Program-made: the position numbers and the translations under genes
From: Chloroflexota bacterium
GTDB lineage: Bacteria > Chloroflexota > Anaerolineae > Anaerolineales > Villigracilaceae
DNA length: 64,000 bases
Assembly (NCBI GenBank): GCA_021414245.1
Contig: JAIOOU010000003.1
Coordinates: 1 to 64,000, forward strand
Direction of reading: 5' to 3'
The notes under the pieces: model-generated
What the model was told of the DNA's origin: nothing
The model's database searches: none
Seen by the model: only the letters and a program-made list of their open reading frames with translations
Part shown: piece after piece, positions 1-9,673 of the stretch
Position numbering within the stretch: position 1 is the stretch's first letter
Layout: every line of letters begins with the position of its first letter

Positions 1-1
1 G

Positions 2-1414
2 GCCATTGCCGCATTTGAAGCCGGAGAAGCCTCTGCAGTTGAAGTAAAAGCTACTTTGGCGGGCCGTATCCGTTCGATGCGCCCCAAAGGCAAGTTGACC
101 TTTGCCCACATCGAAGATGGGACCGGCAAGGTGCAGTTGTTCTTCCGTGTGAATGAAGTGGGCGAGGCCCGCCTCGAATTCTTCAACAAGATGTTCGACC
201 TCGGCGATTTCGTAGAGGTGGACGGGGCAATGATGCGCACTAAAGCCGGGGAAGTAACGCTTCATGTCCACGACTTCAAACTGCTCGCCAAATCGATCAC
301 TCCTCTCCCTGCTGACAAAGATGTGACTCAGGAAGACGGCACCGTCGTCCGTTACGCCACGTTGGAAGATCCCGAACTGCGTGCCCGTCAGCGTTATGCC
401 GACCTGGCCGTAAACCCGGATGTCCGTGAGACCTTCCGCAAGCGCTCGAAATTGGTCAAGTCATTGCGCACCTTCCTGGATGAGCACGATTTTCTGGAAG
501 TGGAAACACCCATCCTGCAGCCATTGTATGGCGGCGCTGCAGCCCGTCCGTTCACCACTCATCACAATGAGTTAAATCAGGATATGTATCTGCGTATTTC
601 GTTTGAGCTGTATCTCAAACGTTTGCTGGTCGGGAATCTGGAACGCGTCTACGAGATCGGCCGTGACTTCCGCAACGAAGGCGTCTCCTTCAAACACAAT
701 CCTGAATTTACCCAGCTTGAATTCTATTGGGCCTACGCAGATTATCTGCAAGTCATGGAACTGACCGAGCAAATGGTGGCCTACGCCGCCGGGAAGGTGA
801 CCGGTTCCACGCAGGTCAAATTCGGTGATTACGAACTGGATTTCAAACCACCCTGGAAACGCGTCGAAATGCGCGCGGGCATTTTGGAGACCAGCGGCAT
901 TGACATTGCCGAATACAAAACCGCGGATGAGTTATTCAAAGCCATCCGGTCTAAGCACGGCAACAAGACCCCGGACCCCAAATCCACCCGCGGCAAGATG
1001 ATCGATTTCCTGTTGGGCGAATTCCTCGAACCGACTCTGATCCAGCCGACTTTTCTGTATAACTATCCGCGTGACATTTCCCCGCTGGCCAAGTCCATTC
1101 CAGGTGACCCGCTCACCGTGGAACGCTTTGAAGGGTATGCCGCCGGCTTTGAATTGTGCAACGCCTTCACCGAATTGAACGACCCGCTGGACCAGGAACA
1201 GCGTTTCCTTGACATGGGACGTGATTACCGGGATGATGAAGAGGAGAAACAACCCCTGGATGAGGATTACCTGCGCGCCATGCGTTACGGCATGCCGCCC
1301 AACGGCGGCTTTGGCATGGGCGTGGACCGCCTCACGATGCTGCTTACAGACAAACATTCCATTCGCGAAGTCCTGCTGTTTCCCGCCCTTCGCAAGGAAG
1401 AATTCGGCGAATAA
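2..1414 (+). CDS. lysS: Lysyl-tRNA synthetase (class II), 5' end outside window
   Basis: Charges tRNA-Lys with lysine in the cytosol. The frame is open from base 2, so the start codon lies upstream; 470 codons are visible and about 30-50 N-terminal residues are missing compared with the usual ~500 aa. An OB-fold anticodon-binding domain covers roughly bases 50-290. The class II catalytic core follows, with motif 1 (FLEVETP) near base 495, motif 2 (GRDFRNEG ... FTQLEFY) near 660-730 and motif 3 (GMGVDRLTM) near 1315-1345. A stretch around bases 320-400, between the OB fold and the RQRYADL segment, is longer than I expect for LysS. The gene ends in a strong terminator. Identification is firm; only the start is unknown. 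Confidence 0.96.
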   Translation, partial: AIAAFEAGEASAVEVKATLAGRIRSMRPKGKLTFAHIEDGTGKVQLFFRVNEVGEARLEFFNKMFDLGDFVEVDGAMMRTKAGEVTLHVHDFKLLAKSITPLPADKDVTQEDGTVVRYATLEDPELRARQRYADLAVNPDVRETFRKRSKLVKSLRTFLDEHDFLEVETPILQPLYGGAAARPFTTHHNELNQDMYLRISFELYLKRLLVGNLERVYEIGRDFRNEGVSFKHNPEFTQLEFYWAYADYLQVMELTEQMVAYAAGKVTGSTQVKFGDYELDFKPPWKRVEMRAGILETSGIDIAEYKTADELFKAIRSKHGNKTPDPKSTRGKMIDFLLGEFLEPTLIQPTFLYNYPRDISPLAKSIPGDPLTVERFEGYAAGFELCNAFTELNDPLDQEQRFLDMGRDYRDDEEEKQPLDEDYLRAMRYGMPPNGGFGMGVDRLTMLLTDKHSIREVLLFPALRKEEFGE

Positions 1415-1419
1415 AATGG

Positions 1420-1447
1420 GTGGCACGGCATTGGCCGTGCCACTTTT
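1420..1447 (+). terminator. Rho-independent terminator of lysS
   Basis: Ten-base-pair stem (GTGGCACGGC/GCCGTGCCAC) with a 4-nt loop followed by TTTT, 5 nt after the lysS stop codon. Confidence 0.85.
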
Positions 1448-1502
1448 GATTCACCACTGGGTCAAAATAGGTTAAGAGAAAAATCAACTTCCGGGAGAAA
1501 GA

Positions 1503-2096
1503 ATGTCTTACACACAATTGAAAGAGCTTTGGGGATTTGACGATGCGGATCTGGGTGCAAACCGCATGGGGCAGTTGACCGGCAAACAAAGGAAATTTCT
1601 TGAAGGGGAGCATAAAACACAGCGTGGGGTGTTTTTGGGCGTGGGTGCCGTGATCGCGGGCCTGTTCTGTTGTCTTCCGGCGCTGTTGATCGCGCCCCGG
1701 GTGGTCCTGCCCATGCTGGTGAGCGGTGACTTTTCAAAGTTTCAGGAATGGATTCCGCTGGCGGCCATGGGCGGGTTTGGATTTGTCTTTTTGGGCATGG
1801 CCGTACTGACCGTGGGCGCCGTGGTCGGGATTTACCTCTTTCGCGCCGGTAAAAAAGCGGATATCTCCGTCAAGCGTGCAGGAGGCGTGGCTAAATATAT
1901 CTGGGGGACAAAGCGGGTTCGCACCCCCACCAGCAGCACGAGTAAATATCATGATGTAAAAGTCCTCCACCTGATTCTTGGCGATAAAAAATTTGAAGTG
2001 GGGGAACCCTTGCAGGAACTCATCCGGGAGGATGAAACCTGGACGGTGTATTACACATCTGATCCCTTTAAATTTTTATCCGCGGAAAAGGGGTAA
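1503..2096 (+). CDS. Membrane protein of unknown function, two TM segments
   Basis: I do not recognise this 197-aa protein. A GGGAGA Shine-Dalgarno sits 5 nt before the ATG. Residues 1-43 are polar. Two long hydrophobic segments follow at about residues 44-75 and 84-115. The C-terminal ~80 residues (117-197) are soluble and probably a small beta-rich cytosolic domain ending in a TWTVYYT motif. It stands alone after the lysS terminator and converges on a lipoprotein gene. There is no signal peptide or enzymatic motif. A membrane-anchored accessory or homeostasis role is possible, but nothing in the sequence shows it. Confidence 0.75.
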   Translation: MSYTQLKELWGFDDADLGANRMGQLTGKQRKFLEGEHKTQRGVFLGVGAVIAGLFCCLPALLIAPRVVLPMLVSGDFSKFQEWIPLAAMGGFGFVFLGMAVLTVGAVVGIYLFRAGKKADISVKRAGGVAKYIWGTKRVRTPTSSTSKYHDVKVLHLILGDKKFEVGEPLQELIREDETWTVYYTSDPFKFLSAEKG

Positions 2097-2143
2097 AGCA
2101 TGACTTGGCCTAATGACGATACAATGAGTAAAGTATAGTTATG

Positions 2144-2191
2144 TAATTACAATAGACGGCCGCGAAATTTCGCGGCCGTCTATTGTAATTA
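2144..2191. terminator. Bidirectional terminator, 48-bp perfect palindrome
   Basis: A perfect inverted repeat centred on GAAATTTC, with A/T-rich outer arms that supply a T-tract on either strand. It lies between two convergent genes and ends at the base before the stop codon of the minus-strand lipoprotein. Confidence 0.9.
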
Positions 2192-3907
2192 TTACGGCAC
2201 ACGTTTTAAGGTCACATTAATAGGTCCTTCGTTTGTGATGTCACGCCCCCCGGATGCGGGCAAATATATACCACAGTCGCCAGTTATCGTTCCGCCATCC
2301 TCTGTGATAGCTATCGTGTAAGAACCGCCACCTGTAAAAAAAAGACCCCCGCAAGTCTGCGAGCACGAAACCCCCCCTCCGTACGGGCCTCCCGAAAATA
2401 GCACTTCACCTTTGCAGCCTGGCCCCCCAGCTGATTCAAGCGTGAATTCATTTTCTAGTGAGTCTATTACGCCGGTTAATGTTGATAGTCCCCAAGTCCC
2501 CTCCACCGTGTAAGCCTGAGTCTTACACTTCTCAAGTTGATCCTTCATATATAGAAGTTCGGTGTCACTGAGTTTTTTCGTCATTTTATCTTTTAGTACA
2601 TCCCAGAAACCAGATCGCGTCTGCGGCGGCGTGGAGATTTTTTCCAGGAGGGCTTTCGCGCAGGGTGAATCGGTAGTGGCGGATCCGCCCGGTTCGCCGG
2701 ATTTCTCGCATTCTGTAGCCGCCTTTTCAAGAACCTCCTTAACCTTGTCAGCGAGTTCATCCCAAACTTGTCTCGAATATTCTTTCCGTTGGTCATCGGT
2801 CAAGCCTATATAAGATCGGGTATTCATCCATATCTGAAATGAAGCGATCTGGCTGTTCATTTCCGTACAATTTTCGGCATTATAAAAACCCTTGATGAGC
2901 TCAAAGGCTTTTGCCCTGACTGGGTCTTTCTCGCTGGTGATATTTTCGAGTGGAGCCAACTCATCATCTGTGGCATTTTCTGCCGCCCACTTTTGTTCCA
3001 ATGCCGCGCCAGAATCAGTTGGGGCATGATCCTTGGCATATTGAGAAACGGAGTTGCCACTGGCTTGCCCAACTCCCTTTACCTTTAACTCCACTACCGG
3101 CATTCGAATAACGTGTTTAGGTTTTTGAAATGCCAGGCTGGCAAGATGTGCTCCCGTGGAAGGTAATATACCTGTCAATCCATTTTCTTCATCGGAAGGC
3201 TGCAGGTGAAACTCCTGACCATTTGCATCAAATGCATATCCGACGATCGCGAGATCTGGATTGACATCGATCGGAATGCCTATCGTCAAAATGGCTGCAT
3301 CATTCAAAACAAGACCCTCTGGTTCCAAACGGACAGCGCCGAGCGTATCTCCATCCAGCGGCCAATCTTGAATTGATGTGACTGCCGTCATGCGGATTTC
3401 TGTGTCAGCAGACAACGCGCCTTGCGGAATCACCAATGTGTATTCCACTTTATTTGAGTCGATCAAAGACGCCGTTCCACCCTGAGGGCCTATCACGGTT
3501 GTCGTGGCATTCTTCTCGTCATACTCGGGTGTCACGGTTAATGGATTTGGCTCACGTTTGCCCGTGGTAATGCTGACTGTGCTTTTGCCGGCCGGGCCGG
3601 AATCTTTTATGACCTGCACCTGGTAGGTCAAATCGCCTTGTTCAGGTGCTGTCAAATCCTCATAGCTAGTAACCTCAGGCGGGAGTGAAGCAATGGTAAA
3701 AGAGTCACCCTTATCAATGCTCAACTCCAATATATATCCCGTTGCACCTTCAACAGCATCCCAGGTGAGCAGCACAACATCTGGGGCCGTCAGCACAGCA
3801 GTGAAGTTTTTGGGTCCGCCCCCAGAGACCAATCCGGTTATGAAACTGCATGAGATGGAAAAAACAATAAGCAAAACGAACAACCCGTGGATGGCTTTTG
3901 GCTTCAT
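2192..3907 (-). CDS. Surface lipoprotein with FnIII-like and ZU5-like domains
   Basis: 571-aa predicted lipoprotein. The start is placed at the ATG preceded by AAAGGAGAG, 18 codons inside the longest frame, because only this start gives a clean signal peptide with lipobox ISIS-Cys near residue 20. A fibronectin type III-like beta sandwich follows (about residues 33-115: NFTAVLTAPDVVLLTW ... YEDLTAP). Next is a ZU5-like segment (about 130-230: IGPQGGTA ... IPQGAL), a fold used in multidomain surface or receptor proteins. The C-terminal half is not recognised; it has several Cys residues and a Gly-rich end. Expected to be anchored outside the cytoplasmic membrane, with an adhesion or structural role inferred only from the domains. 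Confidence 0.8.
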   Translation of the reverse strand: MKPKAIHGLFVLLIVFSISCSFITGLVSGGGPKNFTAVLTAPDVVLLTWDAVEGATGYILELSIDKGDSFTIASLPPEVTSYEDLTAPEQGDLTYQVQVIKDSGPAGKSTVSITTGKREPNPLTVTPEYDEKNATTTVIGPQGGTASLIDSNKVEYTLVIPQGALSADTEIRMTAVTSIQDWPLDGDTLGAVRLEPEGLVLNDAAILTIGIPIDVNPDLAIVGYAFDANGQEFHLQPSDEENGLTGILPSTGAHLASLAFQKPKHVIRMPVVELKVKGVGQASGNSVSQYAKDHAPTDSGAALEQKWAAENATDDELAPLENITSEKDPVRAKAFELIKGFYNAENCTEMNSQIASFQIWMNTRSYIGLTDDQRKEYSRQVWDELADKVKEVLEKAATECEKSGEPGGSATTDSPCAKALLEKISTPPQTRSGFWDVLKDKMTKKLSDTELLYMKDQLEKCKTQAYTVEGTWGLSTLTGVIDSLENEFTLESAGGPGCKGEVLFSGGPYGGGVSCSQTCGGLFFTGGGSYTIAITEDGGTITGDCGIYLPASGGRDITNEGPINVTLKRVP

Positions 3908-4093
3908 AATTCGCTCTCCTTTATTTCCATGCACTATAATCGCAATCAAAGTAAAATTCAATAAAACGATGGGTTATTGTGAAAATAAAAATAAGAATCC
4001 TTCGTGAGTTATTGAGTGAATTTTATGATCCAGGCCAATTAATTTTATATTCGATCAAATAACGAAGTTATATCTGCCAGTTAAAGGTGACCG

Positions 4094-5365
4094 ATGAATT
4101 TTTTACCCGCCCAGGGTTTTGCACACGAGCTCGATAAGCAAGACCCTCTAAAATCCTATCGAGATCAATTCGTAATCGATGATCCTGGCCTTGTCTATTT
4201 CGATGGCAACTCGCTCGGACGTATGCCCAGGGTTGCTCAGGAAAAAGCAAAGCAGATCGTGGAAGAAGAGTGGGGCAGGGACCTGATCCGCGGCTGGAAC
4301 AAAGGCTGGTGGGAGGCGCCCGCGCGTGTGGGGAACAAGATCGCAACGTTGATCGGCGCTGCTGTGGGACAGGTGCTCGTCAGTGACACCACCTCCATCA
4401 ACTTGTATAAGCTTGTGATGGCCGCGCTGGCTCTCGGTCCGGAAAGGAAGCGCATTGTGACAGACACAATGAATTTCCCTTCGGATTTGTACATTCTTCA
4501 GGGTTGCGTCACACAATTGGGGAATCGGCACGAGATCGTTCGCATCGGTTCGAATGACAAGGAACTCACACCTGATCTGAATGCACTTGCGCAGGCGATC
4601 ACCGAAGACACCGCCCTGGTCACGCTTTCGCATGTCCTTTTCAAAAGCGGCTATCTTTACGACATGAAAGCAGTCACGGAGCTGGCGCACCGTAAGGGCG
4701 CGCTCGTGCTTTGGGATCTGAGTCATTCCGTCGGCGCCCTGCCGATCACACTGGATGAATGCGGCGTTGACTTTGCAATTGGCTGTACGTATAAATATCT
4801 CAACGGCGGACCCGGTGCGCCGGCTTTTCTGTACGTTAATAAAAGTATTCAGGAAAGGTCGTCTTCGCCCATTTGGGGCTGGTGGGGACAGAACCGGCCC
4901 TTCGACTTCGGGCTCGATTACACACCCGCCCCCGGAGTGGCGCGTTTTCTGGCCGGCACCCAGCCGATGCTTTCCTTATTGACCATGGAAGCCGCCCTCG
5001 AGCCCCTCCTGCAGGCCGGCATGGACTCCATCCGCGCCAAATCCATTTTGCTGACGGAGTACGCTTCATTCCTAACTCAAAGCCTGCTGGCTCCCTTCGG
5101 GTTTTCCCTCGGCTCTCCAGTTGACTCCGCCCAACGCGGCTCGCATATCAGTATCCGCCACCCTGAAGGGTATCGCATCAACCGCGCGCTGATCGAAGAG
5201 ATGAACGTCATCCCTGATTTCCGCGAGCCCGATAACATCCGCCTCGGCTTTGCTCCGTTGTACACTTCCTTTGTGGAAATTTGGGAAGGTTTTGACAGGA
5301 TCAGGCGCGTGATGGAAGATAAAAAATACGAGAAATATCCAAAGCAGAAACTGGCTGTAACATAA
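4094..5365 (+). CDS. kynU: Kynureninase
   Basis: PLP-dependent hydrolase that cleaves L-kynurenine to anthranilate and alanine (or 3-hydroxykynurenine to 3-hydroxyanthranilate) in tryptophan catabolism; cytosolic. The 423 aa match the family length. The fold type I signature is complete: a WDLSHSVG segment with the PLP-pyridine Asp at residue 208, and the Schiff-base lysine K234 in TYKYLNGGPG. FDGNSLG (36-42) and the WWGQ-like loop are typical of kynureninase rather than of cysteine desulfurases. AAAGGTG precedes the ATG. No other kynurenine-pathway gene (tryptophan dioxygenase, formamidase) is in the window, so it acts with genes elsewhere. Confidence 0.95.
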   Translation: MNFLPAQGFAHELDKQDPLKSYRDQFVIDDPGLVYFDGNSLGRMPRVAQEKAKQIVEEEWGRDLIRGWNKGWWEAPARVGNKIATLIGAAVGQVLVSDTTSINLYKLVMAALALGPERKRIVTDTMNFPSDLYILQGCVTQLGNRHEIVRIGSNDKELTPDLNALAQAITEDTALVTLSHVLFKSGYLYDMKAVTELAHRKGALVLWDLSHSVGALPITLDECGVDFAIGCTYKYLNGGPGAPAFLYVNKSIQERSSSPIWGWWGQNRPFDFGLDYTPAPGVARFLAGTQPMLSLLTMEAALEPLLQAGMDSIRAKSILLTEYASFLTQSLLAPFGFSLGSPVDSAQRGSHISIRHPEGYRINRALIEEMNVIPDFREPDNIRLGFAPLYTSFVEIWEGFDRIRRVMEDKKYEKYPKQKLAVT

Positions 5366-5384
5366 TTTAAAGCAGGAGAAAACC

Positions 5385-7058
5385 ATGCGTCATTCAAATT
5401 TTTTGTTCATTCTACCCATATTATTAACTGCATGTTCTCCAGTGAATTCGCCGGCGAATTCAGGAAACGGGGAAATAACTGCCACGGTGATTATTAACCA
5501 GGAGCCAATAGGGTTTGGGGAGGCACCTAATTCAGGAGAGGTTAATTCTGATAGTTTTATTCCACCTTCAAAAGAAAATGCTAATATCAAATTGGGCGTA
5601 GAGTCGCCGATTCCCCCAGAACTTGCGAGTACAGTTAAGCAATATAAAGAAGCAATGAATGCAATAAAAGTGGAAGCAGCTGAGATTTGCGCTGTAGCTG
5701 TGAAGGATTTAATCCCTGTTTTTAAGTCTAACAATTTACTGGGAGATCAATATCGATGGACAATTGTGTTTGAAGCGGGAAATTACACATGCTGGTCTTC
5801 AACTTTAAGTAATGGGGTCATGGGTCAGTACCCTACATATTTTCACGCGAATAATGGAAAGATACGAACGTTGAGCAAAGCAGATGGTGTTGGATGGGAA
5901 CGAATTGAAGGCGGTTGGATGGATTTTACTGATATATACCCAATCGTAGTTTTTGAAAACGGATATGTTAATCCAAACGGCGAGACTTTAAGTGTAATTT
6001 ATGACGACATTACCCCATTTGGACAAGCAGTATCGGCTAAAGAAAATCCAATACCAAAAGCATCCATGGATAACTTAATTAAAGCTGGATACATTTGGAA
6101 TGGCACTAGAGGAATATTAGAAGACCCAAATGGAGAACCTTTTTTGACCTTGAAAGGGGATAACTGGCTGGCAACAGACGGTATTGAGTTCGCGACCGAA
6201 TCTTATAACCCACTTTCAGTAAATGGGGTGGATGATAAGGGTATGCCTGTATATGTAGTTAATTCGCGTGTCATTAAAGATAAAAATAGCAAAGAACATA
6301 CTGAGTTATATGTAGAAAAAACTGGCGAATGGCGCAGCACTGTGGGGTATGAGCCAGGATCAACTACAGAGATTGATGTCATGAAATACAATCCAGTCAC
6401 AATAGAAGATGTAGAGAGTGGTTTTTTACGCGAACTTAAGCTGTCTCAGCAATACAAATGGCCAGACAACGTAACTACGCCACAATACTATTTGGCGTTT
6501 GTTGCTGGGAGTCGGACAGGTGCGCTTGAACTTACAATATTTAGTGGTCTGAGAGGAGAAAATTCAGTAGAAGCATACGCGGATCGATTAGCTGCTGGAA
6601 CTGGAAGTACACCGATTTTATCTCCAGATATGTATCGTATTCAATCTCCGACTGATCCAAACGTGTGGTTCCCCCTAGGTGTGGCGCTACAAAAAGGACC
6701 CAACGGTGAAGACTTTGTATTTACGGGTGCATACGGCATCCGATATATGGTGGTTGGAGATAGTGGGAATACGACCTTGGCATATGTAGGTCCAGGTCTA
6801 AGAACTACCTATTTGCTTGGGATGGATGGGAATACTTGTGAAGGAGCTAGTCTGAGAGATAATTATCAAGTTCAGGCAAATCTTGTGAAAGATGCATGCT
6901 TGGCTTTTATGCCACCTGGTGATCCAAAATGGGGGAGGGTAAGTTGGGATACAATTTTGCAAGGTGCGGATTTTGGAACTTATTGGCAATCTAAGCCTCT
7001 AGATATTGGTCTTTTATCATCGTATCAAGATGATGTTATAGTTGCTTATAATTGGTAA
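5385..7058 (+). CDS. Large predicted lipoprotein of unknown function, AT-rich
   Basis: 557-aa protein with a short signal peptide and lipobox LLTA-Cys at about residue 17; GCAGGAGA sits just before the ATG. I see no known domain. The body is rich in Asn, Gly and aromatic residues, as expected for a secreted all-beta protein, and contains two Cys near the C-terminus that could pair. It starts 19 nt after kynU, so co-transcription is possible. Codon use is clearly more A/T-rich than the flanking kynU and SIMPL genes, with many AAT, ATA and TTA codons. This suggests recent acquisition or relaxed selection, as seen also in the 29.5-33 kb lipoprotein block. Confidence 0.75.
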   Translation: MRHSNFLFILPILLTACSPVNSPANSGNGEITATVIINQEPIGFGEAPNSGEVNSDSFIPPSKENANIKLGVESPIPPELASTVKQYKEAMNAIKVEAAEICAVAVKDLIPVFKSNNLLGDQYRWTIVFEAGNYTCWSSTLSNGVMGQYPTYFHANNGKIRTLSKADGVGWERIEGGWMDFTDIYPIVVFENGYVNPNGETLSVIYDDITPFGQAVSAKENPIPKASMDNLIKAGYIWNGTRGILEDPNGEPFLTLKGDNWLATDGIEFATESYNPLSVNGVDDKGMPVYVVNSRVIKDKNSKEHTELYVEKTGEWRSTVGYEPGSTTEIDVMKYNPVTIEDVESGFLRELKLSQQYKWPDNVTTPQYYLAFVAGSRTGALELTIFSGLRGENSVEAYADRLAAGTGSTPILSPDMYRIQSPTDPNVWFPLGVALQKGPNGEDFVFTGAYGIRYMVVGDSGNTTLAYVGPGLRTTYLLGMDGNTCEGASLRDNYQVQANLVKDACLAFMPPGDPKWGRVSWDTILQGADFGTYWQSKPLDIGLLSSYQDDVIVAYNW

Positions 7059-7136
7059 CTGGCGCAAAATTTGGGAAGTAAATAAAGATTTATTAATTAG
7101 CTGTTGATTTTCTTATCATATTAATAAAGGCAAATC

Positions 7137-7778
7137 ATGGAATCCAAACCGGACACGATAAAAATATCAACTATGCATAAAGAGGAAATTCTCGCCTCTC
7201 ACGCGGACTTGATCGTGACTGTCAAAGGCTCGTCCATCGTGGGCGGGAATGAGGCGCTGAAGAAGGCCAGAGAGGTGAGTCAACTCGTGGAAGAATTAAC
7301 CGGCTTTGGCGTTCCGGCTGGGAATGTCCATTTACAGGGGGTGCGGGTGGAAACTTCCAGCGGGGCACTGCTCAAATCGTCGAGTGCCAGCTATCGGTTA
7401 AGAGTCCGATGCGATGACCTTGATCAGATCGCCGGCCTGCTCGATATCATCACCTCCCAGAAGAATGCCGCCCTGGAACGTATCGATTGGAAATATCCGG
7501 AAGAGGAAGCCCGTGAACGGGGATTGGAATCCGCGCTTATGAAGGCCGGATCCAAGGCGGATAAGGTGGCTGCTGCCCTGGGAGTTAAACTGCTCGGGGT
7601 ATATGACTTGATCGAAAATTCCTTCGATGAGGATGCCCCCGCCATGTTCCAGCCGCAGGCCAGGATGATGAAAAGCGGCGGTGCGCCGGCCGTGGAACCG
7701 AACCTGGGCATGGACATCCAGCATGGCAAAACCATCCATGTGAATGTGGACATCTGGTATAGAATCTCGGCTTTTTAA
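7137..7778 (+). CDS. SIMPL (DUF541) domain protein
   Basis: 213-aa protein with the SIMPL/DUF541 pattern. An N-terminal beta-rich segment (ADLIVTVKGSS) is followed by a helix with paired Lys/Arg (ALKKAREVSQLVEEL). Later come the conserved SALMKAGSKADKVAAALG stretch (about 137-154) and a C-terminal DIWYRI strand. Many SIMPL proteins are periplasmic and carry a signal peptide; this one has none and looks cytosolic. AAAGG precedes the ATG. The biochemical role of the family is poorly defined. It lies 58 bp before the ABC exporter operon on the same strand, but that operon has its own Shine-Dalgarno and a possible -10, so a functional link is unproven. Confidence 0.8.
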   Translation: MESKPDTIKISTMHKEEILASHADLIVTVKGSSIVGGNEALKKAREVSQLVEELTGFGVPAGNVHLQGVRVETSSGALLKSSSASYRLRVRCDDLDQIAGLLDIITSQKNAALERIDWKYPEEEARERGLESALMKAGSKADKVAAALGVKLLGVYDLIENSFDEDAPAMFQPQARMMKSGGAPAVEPNLGMDIQHGKTIHVNVDIWYRISAF

Positions 7779-7836
7779 AATCTAGCACTTTTGTTCTAGT
7801 AATGATAAAATTTCTCCCTTCACAGGAGAGAATTTT

Positions 7837-8814
7837 ATGACCCCAACCATTATTGTTGAAAAATTAAGCAAGACCTACCAGGTGCCCGAGCGCGAAGGCG
7901 GGTTCGGCGCGGCAGTCCGCAGTTTCTTTAAAAGAAAATACAAGGATGTGAAGGCTGTACAGGAGGTCAACTTCAGCATTGCCCAGGGCGAGGTCGTGGG
8001 CTTTCTCGGGCCGAACGGCGCCGGAAAAACGACCACGCTCAAAATGCTGTCCGGCCTGCTGCATCCGACCGGCGGAAAAGCCAGCGTGCTTGGATTCACG
8101 CCCTGGGAACTCAAGCCCGAATACCTGCGCGCCATGACCCTGGTCATGGGCCAGCGTAACCGTCTCTCGTGGGACATCCCGGCCGCGGATTCGTTTCTGC
8201 TGAACCAGGCCATTTATCGCATCCCGGATGATCAATACAAACAAACCTATAAGGAATTGGACGAACTGCTCGAACTGGAGCCGTTGATGAAAAAACCCGT
8301 GCGCAATCTCTCGCTGGGGGAGCGCATGAAATGCGAGATCGCGGCCGGCCTGCTGCACCGTCCGCGGGTGCTATTTTTGGATGAACCCACCATCGGTCTC
8401 GACATCACCGGCCAGGTGCGCATCCGCGAGTTCCTGCGAGAATACAACAAACGCACCGGCGCGACCATCCTGTTGACCAGTCACTACATGGCGGATGTGA
8501 CCGCACTGTGCGAGCGGATCATCATTATCCACCAGGGCCAGCTCAAGTATGACGGCGGCATTACCGACCTCTCGCACAAGATCGCGCCCTTCAAGCTGAT
8601 CGGCGTTATGCTGACCGATGCGGACTCGCACGACCTGAGCAAATACGGCACCCAGGTCCGGAATGAAGAGGATGCCGATAAGAAGTACATCCAGGTCAAG
8701 GCCGGGGATGTGACGCGCATCACCTCGCAGCTGCTGGCTGATCTGCCGGTCCACGACATCACCATCACCGATCCGCCCATCGAGGATGTCATCGAGCAGG
8801 CTTTTAACCAATAG
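7837..8814 (+). CDS. ABC exporter ATPase (ABC-2 type)
   Basis: 325-aa ATP-binding subunit that powers the two permeases encoded directly downstream. Walker A GPNGAGKT is at residues 58-65, the Q-loop near Q106, the signature LSLGE at 158-162, Walker B VLFLDE at 178-183 and the H-loop His at 216 (LLTSHYM). The C-terminal ~100 residues after the NBD form the extra domain common in DrrA/CcmA-like exporters. AGGAGAG precedes the ATG. Its partners are DUF990-type permeases, a combination usually annotated as an ABC-2 drug, lipid or polysaccharide exporter of unknown substrate. A TipA-like regulator gene converges on the operon. Confidence 0.93.
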   Translation: MTPTIIVEKLSKTYQVPEREGGFGAAVRSFFKRKYKDVKAVQEVNFSIAQGEVVGFLGPNGAGKTTTLKMLSGLLHPTGGKASVLGFTPWELKPEYLRAMTLVMGQRNRLSWDIPAADSFLLNQAIYRIPDDQYKQTYKELDELLELEPLMKKPVRNLSLGERMKCEIAAGLLHRPRVLFLDEPTIGLDITGQVRIREFLREYNKRTGATILLTSHYMADVTALCERIIIIHQGQLKYDGGITDLSHKIAPFKLIGVMLTDADSHDLSKYGTQVRNEEDADKKYIQVKAGDVTRITSQLLADLPVHDITITDPPIEDVIEQAFNQ

Positions 8815-8873
8815 CATTTATGTCGTTGTAAGGTCGAATGAACACCGCAACGACATGTTCACAGGAGTTTTCC

Positions 8874-9671
8874 ATGTACCTCATCATCAAAAGACTCTGG
8901 CAGGTCAACTGGGCGGAACAATGGCAGTACCGCGCCAACCTGCTCATGTACCTGCTGTACTGGCTGGTCTCGCCCATCATTTATCTGGCGGTGTGGACCA
9001 GCATTGCCAACGCCAAGGGCAGTGTCAACGGATATACCGCCAACGACTTCATCACCTATTACCTGGTGCTGCTGATCTGTGACCAGGTCACCAGCAACAT
9101 CGTCATCCACATCTTCGGATACAAGATCCAGGATGGTTCGCTTTCGGGCGAATTGATCAAACCGATCCACCCGGTGCTGACCAGCGTATTGATCAACAAT
9201 ATTGCCTTCAAGGTCCTGACCATCCTTGGGTTTATTCCGGTCTGGATCGTGCTGTTCTTTTTATTCCGCCCGGATTTCAGTCATGTGGCCTTGAGCGGCA
9301 TCCTGTTATCCATCCCGGCCATGATCCTGGGTTTCCTGGTCAGTTATCTTCTCTCGGCGGCCATTACCGCCCTGGCCTTCTGGACCACGCGGGTTTACTC
9401 CATCCACGAGTTTTATTTTGCATTGATCCTGTTGTTCTCTGGCCAGTTCGTGCCGTTGCCGCTCATGCCGAAACTCGTACAGGATATCGCCCAATATCTG
9501 CCCTTCCAGTTGTTCATCTATTATCCGATTCAATTGATTCTCGGAAAACTATCCAGCGCACAGATCGTGCAGGGCTATGTCTCGGGTTTGGTCTGGCTTG
9601 GAGTTGCGGTTCTTCTATTTAACTGGATCTGGCGAAACGGCGTCAAACGCTATTCCGCGGTGGGGGCATAG
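8874..9671 (+). CDS. ABC-2 exporter permease, DUF990 family, first subunit
   Basis: 265-aa integral membrane protein with about six hydrophobic segments. An earlier in-frame ATG exists at 8838, but the ATG at 8874 has ACAGGAG at the right distance and gives the typical N-terminus (MYLIIKRLWQVNWAEQW), so it is chosen. The DUF990 pattern is visible: an amphipathic N-terminal helix, the loop KIQDGSLSGELIKPIHP before the third segment, and the C-terminal RNGVKRYSAVGA. It probably forms a heterodimer with the next permease, since the two genes are 2 nt apart. Substrate unknown. Confidence 0.9.
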   Translation: MYLIIKRLWQVNWAEQWQYRANLLMYLLYWLVSPIIYLAVWTSIANAKGSVNGYTANDFITYYLVLLICDQVTSNIVIHIFGYKIQDGSLSGELIKPIHPVLTSVLINNIAFKVLTILGFIPVWIVLFFLFRPDFSHVALSGILLSIPAMILGFLVSYLLSAAITALAFWTTRVYSIHEFYFALILLFSGQFVPLPLMPKLVQDIAQYLPFQLFIYYPIQLILGKLSSAQIVQGYVSGLVWLGVAVLLFNWIWRNGVKRYSAVGA

Positions 9672-9673
9672 AC

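Noticed and set aside
2144-2191. CRISPR repeat or phage attachment site
   Set aside because: Single palindrome with no spacers, repeats or integrase nearby; position and flanks fit a bidirectional terminator.
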